64,000 nt of DNA, from the NCBI RefSeq assembly GCF_027942865.1, contig NC_134520.1, forward strand, positions 5,901,501 through 5,965,500, written 5' to 3'. The DNA is from Odontesthes bonariensis (taxonomy: Eukaryota > Chordata > Actinopteri > Atheriniformes > Atherinopsidae). Below are positions 18,101 to 33,100 of this stretch, one piece after another. Under the pieces are notes generated by a model. That model was not told where the DNA came from. It did no database searches and saw only the letters and a list, made by a program, of their open reading frames with translations. Positions within the stretch are counted from its first letter, which is position 1. Each line of letters starts with the position of its first letter. A program made the position numbers and the translations under genes.

Positions 18101-21100
18101 AGGAAATCTGGACCTTGGTAAGGTGAGACTTCATCTTCTAGCTGCTGTGAGTGGCAGAGACAAGACATGAGTTATGTCCGCTGCTGAGCATAGAGGCGTT
18201 AAGGTGTGGAGTGGCTTTGTTGGTGTGTTGAAGCTATTCTCGTTCAGGTCACAGCTGAAGGCAACACTGAAGCAGCATGGCAACCACAACATCCTGTAGC
18301 AACAAACCGTCCCATTTGGTTTGCACTTAATGGGGCCACCATTTTTCAACAGGACAGTTACCAAAAGTATTTGACCAACAAAAAGAGCGAAGCAGTGCTA
18401 CATCCACACTCATCCAATCAAAATCAAAGTGAGATGTGAGATGTTTGGGATGTGGAAAGGTGAGCATAAGCAACGCACTGGTCCTGTGCATATTCATTCA
18501 TAATTTAGTGATGCGTTGATATGTTGACCTATATGAATTGATTGGTCTGGCTTAGCCCAACTAATACTGGATTCCAAAATGCATAGCTAAATGCAAACAA
18601 TAGCTAAATATTTAATTTTTAGAATATTTTACACTTCTCAATCTAACCCTATACCAAAAGCCTAAACTAAAAGACAAGACAATACAATCATTTGAAAGTA
18701 AAGGAAGTGAAACAGCCAAATATGGTCTGTTTCTTTTAATTGGAATTAATTTAGTATTTGCTTCTGAAAAATAAAGCACCAACAATTAACAGCTGGGAAC
18801 TACTCACCGTATGCTTGGCAGACGACATGAACCAGTGGGTATGACTTCCGCAAGACGCGATCACACCATGAGGGTAAGTTGTATTTTGTCTGCAAATTGA
18901 ATTTGTCATAAGTGCATAAAATACTGAAAGAGTAACAGTTTTCATAGTCCAAGCTGCAATGCACTTTAAAAAATAAAGAACGGCTGAAAGTTTTGGAACT
19001 TCTGCTGGTGAATAGTGTGGTGTGTGACGGATGAGCTGACAAAAATAAGCAACATTCTTGCGGGCCTGAATCCAATCCAGAGATCAAATGTTCACCTGAA
19101 CTCTGACCTGGATATCTTAAACCAAGAAAGCCAGATGAGGTCTATGTTCAGTGATGTAGCTGCTTCTTCTGTGTGTGCATTACAGGGCAGGACAGGAACA
19201 GACATCTGACTAAACAGAGGCTTACCCCTGTGGCTTTGGCCTTTGTGTAGGCATACTTCTCTCTTGTGTCTCTCTCAAACCGGTATGTGGGTGCAAATGT
19301 AATTTCCTCTTCATCTACATAAAAAAAAAAAAAAGAAAACACTTTTTTTATAATGACAAAAAATTAGTACAATATGTCTGGATTATTTGTGTTTTCCAAA
19401 GCTCACCAAAATGCAGGAAGACCTTTCCATCATTCCTCTCCATGTTGAGCTGGTCTTTATAAAGGAGTTCCTGGTACTGCTGCTGTTTGATCTTTGTCAC
19501 AATGTTCTCAGCTTCCTGTAAAGGGAAACAGTCACTTTTCATGACTAAATGTTAGCAGCTGAGAGACCAGACACCTGACAACCAGCATGCCTCATTTATA
19601 CACCAGGCACTTTGCTTCAGCACTGCTGGATCTCTAACTTCAAGGGAAAATGTTACAAGACAATAACAAACTAACTACACAGTCTCATTCTTTGGATGAT
19701 TTGTAAGGAAAATTCTCATTAACTTACTGAAGATGGAAGTTCAACACGGTAGTTCAAGTCTCCAAGCCAGAAGAGGTGCGTGAAGCGAAGTGTGATGTCA
19801 AAGGGGTTGAGTTTTTTATCTCCGAGATTCAGAAATCGCAGGATGTTGGTGTAATTCTGATTCCGCCTGCAATTACAGCAAAAATGGTTTCAGAGACAGG
19901 AGCACAATGGAGTAAATAACTTGAATAATAGAATTGACGCATTCGGATTAAATTGGTTATGCTTTCCATAGAAAGGCAGTGCGCAGACACACACACAAAC
20001 ACACACAAACAAAAGTTAAGAAACAGGACTTGACAACTTGACTTCATTCTGGCATATTACCAGCAGAATGTAGTTTGGCATTGTCTTGCTAAAATATGCA
20101 AGGCCTTCCCTAGAAGAGAAATAATATCTCTCCCCAAAACCTGTTTATTTAATTGGACATAGATACTACCTCTTCACAGATGTATAAGTTATCCATATCA
20201 TTGAAGCAGAGGTTTTTGCAGAAGGGAAGTTGGTATTTCCCAATCAAAGTGGGAGTTTTTCAATCGCAAGACGTGAATGGCAAATTGGACTTGAAGATTG
20301 TGTATGCTGTGAACATGAATGTCATTAGTGCTGAGCCTCAGAAGCCTCAGAAGAGACTGTGGGGGAACACAAAACACGAGTCTTAATGGACTGCTTTTCA
20401 CTATCAATTCTGGAGACGTTTTGCTGTCTGAAAATAGAAACAGAAAGATATGCAAAATACACCAGCTTTCTTGGGAATTCAGCTGTATTAGATGCAGTAC
20501 ACGAGAACAGAGACAGACTCTGTGTTGCTGCCATGCTGTGGTACAGCTTGATTTCTTAAGATGCGAACAAGCTCTTCCCTCATTCAGTTAAAACATTTTT
20601 GTGGCAGAAATTTGTATTTCAGTTTTTGAATTTGTGACAGTATTCTTAATTTCTACAACTTTCACTTAAGCACCACACAAAATTACAACTACATTCTCTA
20701 TATAATTATGCAAAGACTTTGTCCATGATAGAAAAACTTATTTTCCGGGAAGAAGTAGTTCCTGGGCAAATAGTGATGCTAGCCAAACATTCATGTCTTG
20801 AAGAACATCCTTTGATAAAACATTTTTTTTTAAACTCTCACTTTGATCAACAAAGTAGAGCTTATTCTGCTCTTCCAAAAAAAAAAACCTTACTCATCCC
20901 ATCATGTGCTTAAATCACTATAAGTTTACAACATTTGAGTTGTTTTAGATGATGAGAATTCACTCTTTTCCTATCCTCGTTTCTAGCAGCTTCCCTTAGA
21001 ATTCCTTCCGGATTCTCAAAACAGGGAGCATTCGGACTGCTGCCCACTGCAGGTACGACACTGAAAATACTTCACAAAACCTAAACAAACTAAACTAAAC

Positions 21101-24100
21101 AAAAAAAAAGGTACATGTCTTTGAATGAGTGTGCAAGGCAGTGTTTCTGGTTCCCCTTCATCAACAGTTGTTGTTGTTTGCTTTTGACTTTGCTTGGTTG
21201 AGTTTCTGAACTTGAATTTGTGGATGTAGTGGCAGACAATATTCTCTGACAAATGTTTTTCAAAGGAGTTCCTGATTCCATGAAACCGGGATTCACACCA
21301 CTGATTTTTTCCTGCCACGTCCCTCTTTTCCCAACAAGGCAAGCTAACGCTAACAAAAGCAGGAACAAAACAGCGAGTAAAACAATGACGAAGTGAGTGA
21401 TCTAGCACTGGCTGGAAATTCAAAGGCACATCAAATCTTTGCAGAAAAATGTGTCTTCTCTTTAACAAGCAGTGCACACATACATGGGGGTAAGAGGAAA
21501 AATAGATAAACCACTAAATATGAACCATGGCCATGATAGAGAAAAAAAAATCAATTGGCCTTTTTGACAAAAAATATAATTTAGGTGGAGAACTTTACAT
21601 TTACATGTTTGGGCAACAGTTTAATAATTTAAATAACTATATTTTCTATTCATGTACTCAGCATGTTTTAGGCTATTTACTATGTTATTTGAGAGGGTAA
21701 GTATATCCATTGTATCCTGTAGTCAGTATATTTCAATGCACAGTTAAGTTGAGCTATGGTTGTAGCCAGGCCACAACTAGGCCATTTAATTGACTACTCT
21801 CCTTGTCCCAGTATACATGCATGGAGAGGGAATTGATTTATTGACTGCAGTGTGTCCATCTCCACTACGATACATGTCAATATGCCCCCTTTTCAGCTTG
21901 TTAGTATTGAACTTTTCTGTTTGACAAAGCAATTGACAAAAAAATTTAGCTGGGGACAAATTGGTTCCATGTCGAGTGGTGAATTGGACATCTTTGCAGC
22001 TCTGCACATTTTATACACACTGTATTTTTAACTTATTTTTACAAATGAGAGGTATGCTTTCCTTTTCTGTTGTTACAGGCTTCTTTTTCAGTGAACTGCA
22101 GAGCATGCACTGAGTGCCCAGGCCAGTTTTGATCGAATTTAACAGAGGTGCTCATCTTCCAGCTACATTCTCTGAATTAATCAGATTTCAGTCATGCTAA
22201 GGTGTTTACATGAATTTTCGGTGTTGAAAGGGCAAGCACAATAATCTGACATTTTTCTTTATTCATGTAAATGCTCTGACTATGGCAAAGAGCTGCACAG
22301 GTGAGCTAGTGAGTGGTTTTACATAAATGCAGCCAACATCAAAAGACTGTTTTTATGCTATTTTTGTAATTGCTATTTAGAAAAGTATCCAAATAAGATC
22401 ACCTTAATTTGGCATGCAGTTGTGTTATTATACAGTTCATAAGAGGACAAAGCAGGAGAGAAGCAAACAGTTGTTAAAGGATCACCCAGGGCTCAAATAT
22501 TTATTATTATATAATATCATTAGCAGTATCATCAAAGTAAATGTTTGTAGAAATTGGAGAGATATCACTGTATTGCCATCTGGTCTAAAAGAGATGGAAC
22601 ATTTTTGGTCTCATCTTCCAGCTCTAACACAGAGCTACTTTCTTCATAAGGACATTTTAAATCTTGCTAATTAAGCCTTGGGTATTTGGAAAGGTCAAAC
22701 TGAGTAATGAAAAAAAAGATGTTAATGTTGTTGATGCTTGTAACTACTGGATATATGCTGGCTGAAAGACTGATACCAATGAACTGGAAGGATGCAGATA
22801 AACTGAAAGAGGCTTCAAATATTCCTAGAAATGATTGTTAGTGAAGGGGCCGCATCCCATCTAACTGAACAACAGCTGTGGAAAAAAAATATAATGGATG
22901 TTGTTTGTAAATATTCTCACCTTTTCCAGAACTCAAAGACAAAAACCTGTGGCAATGTAAACGGGCTATATTTGCCATCTTATGGCTCTAAACATACTGT
23001 ATATTTATATCATATATAAACGTAGACCTTGATCCACACTTCTGCTGAATCTTCGTCTCATTCAGTTACACATGGTCCCTCCTACCCCACCCCCAACCCC
23101 CCTTTTCTACTTTAGTTTCTTTATTGTTCAGTGTACCTAATTTACCGTATTGTGCTTCACTGAATTTAGGCACATGTGTCTGTATATAAATGTAGTACTG
23201 CGTCTCCTTTTTCTATTTGTTGAAAAACAATAAATTTCAAGTGATTAAGAAAGTATTAAATGAAATAGCTTTCTAATTCTGAAATCACAAAAGAGCATTG
23301 TTGTTCCTGTGGTTTTGTATGCATAATAAAGAAAAATGTAAAGATGTACATTCTTTTAACTGACACAAGAAATGTAAACACCAAATCTTTTGCACTTCAC
23401 TTTTTTTCAAAGGGAACCTGTGCAAGTGAATGAATTAAAAGGTCCGCTATAGAACGCTTAAAATTTCAAACAAAGTTATACTTCTACAAATTACTTGTGC
23501 TAAAATTACTCAATATCTGTGAGTAATAAAGCAAAATCCCGATATAAGGCAGTTATTGTTAATCACTGAGAGAATTACTGTCGGTGAATGAGTAAACAAA
23601 GGTGTAATGTTTGACGTTAAATCGCAATCATAGTGGGCATAACCATAGTTATATAACCTTAGAGGTAATCCTTCAGGGAAAAATGCCCCTATATACTGCA
23701 GTCATGGTGCTATGAATGCACCCAGGCAATTAAAGGACAACAAATATAGGATTTTGAAAAGTATTGGGGACATCCTTAAAGTTACCCCCTTAGTTATATC
23801 CATATATAACGTAATACTTGATGCTACAGGAAGTGTAAGCTGCTCCTCACCTGAGCTTCTTCTCGCTTCCAGAGGTCAAGTGACTGTTGACGAAGCCAAA
23901 AGATGTTCCGTTGAACATGAAAGACACTCCTACTGCTCCCTTGTTTCCTGCAAACAAATCAATAGTCCCAGATTGTGCTAGTGTTCATGTGGAGCTTTAT
24001 GACAGCTCATTCTATGCCTTGTGTAAATATGGGACCACTTACCCAAAGTGTTTGCAATCCCCGTCTTCACACTGTCTGAGAAAACATGGGAAATCCTGTT

Positions 24101-27100
24101 TTCGTGCTCAGGCTTGGCCAGGATCACAATCCGAATGCTCCACAGGGTGTGAATCGCCACCTGGATGTTTGGAGATGTCCTTTATGATGCAGTTTTGCTT
24201 TGCACTAAAATTTTGCCTTTGCTTTGTCACTTTGTCACAAGTACTTACTTGTTTAAAGCTAATGTTTGTGATGTTCCTCAGGACACCTTTCACTGTCTCA
24301 GCCCAGTCCCTCTCACCCAAAGGATCCTCTTGACTCCCTATCACATAAAGATCGTGTGGGATGTGATCTGCCGTGTCGTCTTGTGTCTTGCCTTGGCCCT
24401 TACACTGAAACCAGGAGTCAATGTTTTGTGGAGGCCCAGCATTTCCTGTGGGTTTGAGGATCAGTTTTTATACCATCAGTCCATCCAAATGTATTCAATA
24501 GCTGAATATCATATTTTTGTTACCCATGTTCCAGGTGCCAACAAACACTGTGATCATGTCTGGTTCAGGTTTTTCCGAGTGCTTGTTCTTCATTTGTTGA
24601 AGCAGCTGACAGAAGCCTTCTCTTTTCTGAAGTTACAGCAAAAAAAAAGATCAGATCTTAAAAACTGAACAAGAATTAGGACAAACTTCATGAACAGATC
24701 TGTATCCCAAACACAACTGGCATTAGATTGAATACGATGATTACCTTTGTGTCATCAAACACAAACTCCTTTTTCAAAATCTTCTCTTTCTGCGTCTCTG
24801 CCACGATTGTAAGTTTGGCATGCATCTTCTGGGATTTTACCAACTGTAGGACTGAGGAATAATGACAGAACTCTTAAAGCTGTTGTAAAGCAAGAATAAG
24901 AGTAATACTAGCAGCACTATGAGACAGTTAGATACAGAGATGAGATGAGTGAAAAGTCTACATGCTAGCATGCTTACAGTGACAATGTCAACAAGCTTGG
25001 TTTGAGTGTGAGGGTCAAAACACAAAGAGACCCAACCAGAGCAAAGAACCGCGGCGAGTCTGAAGTGCAGCAGCCTATATCTGTTTGATGTGAACACTTC
25101 AGCCTGGGTCAGTAACATGTTCCTTTGACCCAAGAAGAAGGTAAGTTCATTAATTAATTGGCATGACAGATATAAGGCAGAGGGTTGGCTTTGGGACCGG
25201 GCAGCGGGTGACTGGGTCTGACCTGGGTATTGTCGGTGGACTCCTCTGGCAAACGAACATATAGTTGCAGGTGGGAATAAAATAAGGGTATGCACAGATC
25301 CATATGACCTCATTGGTGACTGTTTTCTTGGCCTGATTTATTTAAAAAAAAAAAATTCTGAGTTCATTGAAAATTCTTTATTTAATTTTATTGTGGCTTA
25401 TAAACTCCCTTGGTTTAATAGAACCCGCAGGTCCTTGTTTTTGCAGTCTTTTGGATTTATTACTTTTTGTACTTTTGACTATTAATTGACAAATGCTGCC
25501 ACATTGGCAGGTACAGTATGGTGTTTTAGCACAGTACTCCCAACAGCTAATGAGAAAGTTACGAGACGACACCCAGTTGCATTCAACGTACATCCTGTCT
25601 TATCTCATGGTGGAAGCATTAGAAACCTTTCAACATATAAACAACTGAGCTGCTTTTATTAAAATGAGTGAATAGCCATTGTGTAACTCTGTATATAGTC
25701 TTCCTTAAGACTACATCCAGCCCTATCTCAAGGCAATTTATGTGACTATCATGAGACAAAATGTATTGATTTGTATTCTTGGACACTGACATGAAGAAGG
25801 CAGAAAGGGGCCAAAGAGTCCGCATATGGAGGCTGTGTGGTCTGGGGTAGGACAGAATACAAGGAATTGCTTCCAAGAGATTCTTGTTAGTTAACTATGT
25901 GGACTTGGATTTTTTTTAAACTCTATTTGGTTTTACATCATTACATTCATTTTCACAATTTGATTGTTCAAGTTTAGGAAAATGGTTAGGGTTAGGTTAA
26001 GGCAGGGGTCGGCAACCTTTAACACTCAAAGAGCCATTTGGACCCGGTTTCCACAGAAAAGAAAACACTGGGAGCCGCAAATACTTTTCGACATCTAAAA
26101 GAAGACATTATTTTTCTACCTTTACGCTTTGTATAAACAATTATAGTGTGTTGTTTACGAAATCCATGAAGTGCTACAGAGAAAAGGAAATTTTATTTAT
26201 GTAATGAACACATTTTGAACATTTTGAACTCTTAAAAAAATGAAAATAAAAAAAAAACAAGCCGAGTTAAATGCAAATGAATCTGCCCAGGCATCATTAA
26301 ATGTTCTATTTTCTTCAGATCGTTTTTCCTACATTTCTCCATACTTGGTCTATCTGGGGTTGAAAGTCTCGATAAATGCACAGCGTTTTGGCGGGCATAT
26401 ACTGGCTTCCGGCGAGTGTGACGAATATTTTGAGCGATGAAAAAAAAAATATATAATTCTATTTTAATATTTCAAGATCACAATAATATTCCAATTTAGA
26501 ACTACAATAAAACAAACTAACACAAATAAAATACACTTCAATTGGATACTTTTTAATTTATTTTCCCAAGTCACACAGAGCAGCAGCATAAAGATGAAAG
26601 AGCCGCGGGTTGTATAACCCTGTGTTAGGGGGACCTTCATGGCATGAAATATGTTTCACATCTTTATTTTACAATGTTCTTGGGGAATTTATCCTGCCCC
26701 ATCTGAAAATTAGATAAAACAATGTAAAGTGATTTGTATTTTAAGCCAGTGATAACTGTGTGACTGGTTTTGTACATCCCATTTTGTGCAGTGTGTTGAA
26801 TATATTCTTCAAATGTTCTGAATTTTTTTACATGCAACCAATCAACAGTGACTTCTTTAAATTTAGAGTTGGTGAGTAACAATTTAGCAGTTCACACTAT
26901 ATTAAACTAAGCTGCAGTGCAAGATAGTTAATTTATTGGGTTGAGATAGAAAATGACAGCTCTAAAACTGGTCTAATACGTCATCTGTTGAACAATCTGA
27001 GCACAAAGTTAGAAAGAAGCAATCTTTTTTTATTTTTGTGTGACTGAATACCAGTCTGCAGATGCAGTTGATATGTGACGTAAGAAAAATTCTATGTATT

Positions 27101-30100
27101 CTAGTGTTTTTGTCAGCAACTAGCTGATCGATACTAAACTTGCATTGACATCCACTGAAAGACTAAGGCTTTTGGGATCACTTAAATTGATCATCATGGT
27201 GAAAGAGACAGTCAGGAGTATTCTCGGGATCATTTAATGGCAAAAAGTGAATAAAAATCAGATTTAGTAAACTGGATGAGTTGACTATTGCTTGAATAGC
27301 ATTACTAAGATAACATACTAATGAATCAGATAATAGATTCCTTACTTTTATTGTGAACAAAGTATTTGTCTTCAGGCCCATCTTTTGATTTCTTTAAGTA
27401 GAGCTTTCCACTTTCAACATCCACTTTCAGGAACATTTTTGTGGAAATACCAAGAGATTCTTGCTTGACCTGCCAATAAAAGAGGAATCTCATCAGATTA
27501 AACAGCAATCCTCAAGATAATGGATCTCTTTTTTTGTTGTTGTTCTCATTGCTGTGTTATATGATAACAAATAAAGGGAAGCACCTCAAATATAACAACT
27601 GGTATGATAGAGTTCCTGTGCCCTCCGTCATATCCAACTGACTCAAAAACAGAACCTTTTGCCTGAAAAAAAGAAATACAGAAGTGATTTGTCTTCCGTT
27701 GCTAAGATCATCTCTTGGTAGGACAGAAAACTACATAACCAAAGAACAAGAACAAGGACTGGTACTTTACCTTTTCCTCTATTGAGTAAAGTAGTTTTGT
27801 TAGCTGCTCAAGCCTGTAGGATACGAATTGACCTGAATTAACAAAAATCTGAAAATAAAAAAGAGAATACATAATGAGATGAGTATTTTTCATTTGTGTT
27901 GATAAAGCTACAAAAGAATCAAGGTTGAAACCAACTTGTTTTGAATACGGGCCAATCCCAGGGGACAGCTGCTGATCCAATGCTCTATGAAGGATCTCCA
28001 GAGATGGAAGGATTCGGGTAACTTCACTGCCAAGCAAAGATATCAGAACTTGGTCAAATCTTACACACAAAACACTCTGAATAAAATCAAATATCTAATC
28101 TAATACCTGTTTAGATTTTTGCAGACTGCCATGAGTAGCTTCTTCAGGCCAGGCAGGTTAGGGTTACCGTTCTGTGCTTGCTCAGCATCTAAGCAGATTG
28201 AGGTCCTGAAGTACTCTTGGATGGCCATTTGATGCTCCTCTGATAATCTGTAAATATAACATATTAGGAAATTAAAGGGATGTTCCAGTTTCTTTTTAAT
28301 TGGAACTGTGTGAGATTCTTACAATCAATGGACATTGGTCAGAGTGCTCTCTGTTTGGAGAATCAGGGAGCAATTCTGACAGGGGGAAGCTAAACTAAGA
28401 CGTACTCAAAATGGGGCCATAAAGAACATTTTCACCGTCTAAAACAACTCAGGCCTCAAAAGTTTCATAGTGGCTTGAGTAAACAATATCTATTATCAGT
28501 TTTCATTATTTTCTCAACCGAACAATGTCCATGTTGCCAGGCATCACTGCATGCTCTGCTATGTGTCCTGCTACTGATCACCTAATTCATCAGTTGTTTC
28601 TTACTGCTGGGCATTACTTTTGCATAGATTTAAAAGATGATAAGTGTATGTGCTTTTCCAGGCTTTTCACTCATTTTTATCATTTCGTAGTTTGTATTTT
28701 GGGATTGAGTCACAGCTGATTAGCAGCAGTATAGCAGGGCAGCAACCGTGCCAGCAATGAAGAGTACGAACCTGGATGTTCTTTGGTTAAGAAAACAGTG
28801 ACAAAGTAAACAACTATCTGATGCAAAACTAGGGTTGTGTAAAATTCACTTTATAACCCTCTTTGAGGTTTGAGATTTTTCAGATCCATTTTTCCTTGGC
28901 CTGGTTCTTAGTAGGGCTTAGCTCCCATGTCTGTATTCCTCAAAGATTCTCTGACTGCTGTCTACTGCAGAGAAGATACTGAGTAGTCAAAAGTACTTTT
29001 CACAATCTCATAAAAAAAGAGAGCAAGAAATAAAAGAAAAAAACATTTAGCTGATTCTGTTGGTACGTTAGAGGGATGATAACAGCAAGATGTGGACTGG
29101 CTCAATGGTGGCCATAGTTACAACTTGTGATGCAGTTTATTAGAAATATGACCGTACATGGACAAGTCCATGTGCTGCAGTCTCATCTGATAGGTTTCTG
29201 ACAGAGACTTGCTGGCTTGCTCAGAAGTCTTAGATTCACATTCTTTTCCATCAGCTGTGAAGTTCCTGGGTGGAAGGCGTGGTGGATGATTGTTGGATTC
29301 TGCAATACAAAGACATATGGGAGCTTTAAGATTTCTTAAACAGGCAATTCATTGTGCTTTCAGTTATGACCACTCATTTAATGAAGAGGATGTTTTTCAC
29401 CTTGTTCCTCGTCTATCTCCTCCTCCCTCTGGACAGGGCACTGAAGATGTGTGACCAAACCCATGTTGGGACCGTAATACGCCTCTACCAGCTCAGGTAG
29501 CATAGTGAAGAACCTAATTGGAACTCCCTCAGATGCCTACAGAGCAGATCACAGCAGAAACATAATTTTTTCCAAATCTCTTTGAAGAGAAGAAGAAAAG
29601 AAGAAAAGAAATTTCAATGTGTTCCTGTTGTTCTAAAAGAGCTATTTTGATATTCTGTTACAAAACGACATGACATGACCTTATGATGTTATTTCCTGTA
29701 TGACACGAGATATATTTAGTCTGTTTGCTATGTCTGTAGCTGCAGTTCTATCATCTGTTGAGTTATCTGTTGAGTTGAGTTAGTTGCCTCATCATTTTCT
29801 ATACATCATTTCAAATAATGCACCTGATGGTGTTGAATGAAATCCTCCCCTTGTTTACAGAAATCATTCAAACACTAATGGATCATTGGCCTTTATCTTT
29901 TACAGTTATGTGGAAAAAGTACAATGTTGCTGCCCATCAATCTGGGAAGGTTTATAAGGCCATTTCTAAACTATTTAGAAACCATCATCCAACAGTATAT
30001 ACAAAAGTGGAAAACATTAGAAACAGTTTCTAATCTTCCCAGAAGATGACATCCCAGCAAGTTCACCCCAAGGTCAGACCGTGCAATGCTCAAAGAAACT

Positions 30101-33100
30101 GCAAAAAACCCAAGAGCTACATTTCAGACTGTATAGGCCTCAGCATGTTTAAATGTTGATGAAAAAGAACGAACAAATATGGCTTGTTTGGAAGGGTTGC
30201 CAGGATAAAACCTTTTCTCTCTAAAAAAAAAACATGGGCACAGCTCAGGTTTGCAAAGTTGCAGCTGAACAAATCACAAGACTTCTGGAACAATGTCCTT
30301 TGGATAGACAAGACCAAAGTGAAGATGTTTGGTCATAATGCACAGCAGCACGTTTGGAGAAAACCCAACACAGCATATCAGCACAAAAACCTCATAGCAG
30401 CTGTGAACTGATGGATGGTTGAGGATTTGGGCTTGTTAAATCTAGGTTAAAATTTGGTCATGCAACAGAACATTGGTCCCAAACACAGCAGCAAATCTTT
30501 GTTTCCTGTCCAAAGCTCTACAGCTTTGTTTAGTCAACACTTTTACTCTGAAGCTAAGAGATGTTGGGCCTTTAAAGTGGTCCAGCTCAGTGATGTAATT
30601 GTTTTTGTCATTATTCTTGTAATAAAGAAAGCCAGTTTTCTAACGCAGCAGCACCAAGCAAAGAAACCTTTGCATATGTCTGATAAGGAGGAACATGATG
30701 AGCAGAAGTATAATTATATCAAATACTGACAGCAATTATTGTGCGTATTTAGAGGAACTGCTGACTGTACCTCACACATTTTCAGATTTTTGCTTTGGAG
30801 TTTCTGTTCAACTGGTAATCTTTACATTTTTTATTATTTAAATACACCATGAGTACCCGTCATTGAGAAAGTGACGAAACAAAGCTCTTGAGACTGTTGG
30901 CAAAGAAACTCTACTTTCTGTACTTCTTATAAATTGAACCATTCAAGCTTTGGCTTTCAATTTACCTTAATATTATATTATGCTTCATATCTTGAAACAA
31001 TAGTGCCCAATTATTTTCCTGTGTATTCTCAAACGCAAGCAATTTGCCAACATGCAGGTGAATTTCATGTTTTCTGTCTTTCACGACTTGGATACATGGA
31101 ATGGTGACATATTTAAGCCAATACAGGTCATCCGCAGACTGAGGTTGCCTATGCTTTTATCCATGCCAGCAAAATTATTTTTGGCCTAAGTCACATCAGC
31201 GTTTAGCCGAGGAAACTACACTTGCCTCTCAGTCGGGAACTAATACAAAACATAAGAAGGTATAAGTCCACTGCATTCAATGATACTTCACATTAGATGA
31301 TATATGTATTACAATACGGATGTCAATTGAAAAATACACAGCATGGTCCTAATAGATGTATTTGTGGCATATCTATCTCTTGAAACTTTAAAGATGGTGA
31401 TTTTTAAAAATGTATAATGTATGATCCCTTTGTATGAGACTGTTCTCTGCCTGTATTTTCTTTTCCTCTTACTTTGCTTAGTGTTAGACATTTCTAAGCA
31501 TCAAGGCTTTGGCGTAATCCACTCCTTCCTAACCTTTACAATAGCAGGGGAATGCCTAACCTTTCACTTATTGCTAGAGCTAACCCTAAAAGCAAGTTTT
31601 AACCTTCAGAAAGCAGTCTGAACCTGTGGGGACCAAATAGAAGTCCTTATATGTTGGTGTACAGTCAGTTTATGGTATAAAAACAAATAGCCAGACATTT
31701 ACACAGAGCTAAGAGACCACAGATAACAAGTGGAAGTCTGCTCTCCTACTGCATTCAAGATTCAACATTCTGTTTACTTATTGTTATGCAACCAGACTGT
31801 ATTCTGCAATTATGAATATTTTTATGCTAATCACAAGGGAAACAAATATGACATCTCATTCAACCAATGCTGCAGTTTCGTTTCTCCACACTTTGAACTA
31901 AATCGTCAACCTCTAAAAGACCTCATAAAAAATACTACATCTGATAAAAAAGTGTCCAGGAGTTAAAGGTGGGGTAGGGGATCTTTTTCTGGAACATTTT
32001 TTTACATATTGCTTGAAATACTCTTCACACCCCCATTGCAACCAATTAATTAAAAGTTTTGACATTAATATGAAAAGTTTTAGTGGCCTCTAGAACGTAC
32101 AATCTAGGAAAAACACTATCCAATCATACTGAACGGACCGTTCACAATGATTGGATTCTGATGCCGTCTATCAAACTGCAATCTGCTCCTCCCTCCCCCT
32201 CCTTCCCCCTGTGCGCGTACCCTGCTCCGTGAACGAATTACGCGTCCAGAAGCTTGGCAGGAAGCTAAACTAGAGCTAGCTTGGCTAGCACCTAGCATTA
32301 TTAAACGTATAGTTAGCATAAACTAAATACTAAATACTAAATACGGCAACGATCGATGCTTGCTGTCAGAACAGCGCTCGTGCACCTCCGTGCTCGTGCA
32401 CGTTCATGTACTCTAGAGGCGTGCCTTCGGGGGGAAAGTGAAGAAAAGGGTTGGGACTTTTTACCGGTGTATTTTCAAAATGCAGCTTCGCTGGACTCAA
32501 AATCCAGGATCTCCTACCCTACCTTTAAACGGCTTGATTTGGGATGTAATCATGTAAAATCTGGCAATACAGCACCTTCTCCCATGATTGTACAGAGCTG
32601 TGGGTCTGTTGATTTAATCTATTTAGCCTAATCAACAGTAGATTTGTGTATATATACAAATGTAAACCTCATCTCAGTCTAAATACGGGGCACTTTTAGT
32701 GATGATTAGAGCTACAGCTACAGTCATAGCTGTGTAAAAATAGCTGAATGAATGCATTTACCTTCTCTGATGTTATTAGAGACATACTTGAATAGTATAA
32801 CAAATATAACTCATTTTAAACTGAATAATGATTGCTTTTTTCAAACTGTCTACGCACCTGAACAGAGAGCTTCTTGTCCTCATTTGGCAGGATTCTGTAT
32901 GTGTAGACACAGTTCTGGTATCTGTGGTTAGGAATAAAATGCAAATGTCTATATCTGGGAAATTACATGTACAGCAGGAGAGGTAGAAATACATGTTAGC
33001 AAGGGCTTTCAACATGTTGAATATGCAACCAAAACAGTCTTTGTGGCATTTGAAAAGAAGATTATTTACTTAAAAAGTGTGCAAAGGAGTGGCATAGAGG

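Larger units (their letters stand above)
15474..18807 (-). other. inpp5d intron 18, repeat-rich
   Basis: This 3.3 kb intron separates the exon encoding the PSWCDR motif from the exon encoding SDHSPV. It contains the 48-bp tandem array (15565-15797), a short Tc1-like end fragment (about 15880-15955), an unclassified repeat shared with a myo7b intron (about 17340-17600) and a degenerate Tc1 fragment (about 18190-18400). I see no host exon inside it. Confidence 0.7.
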
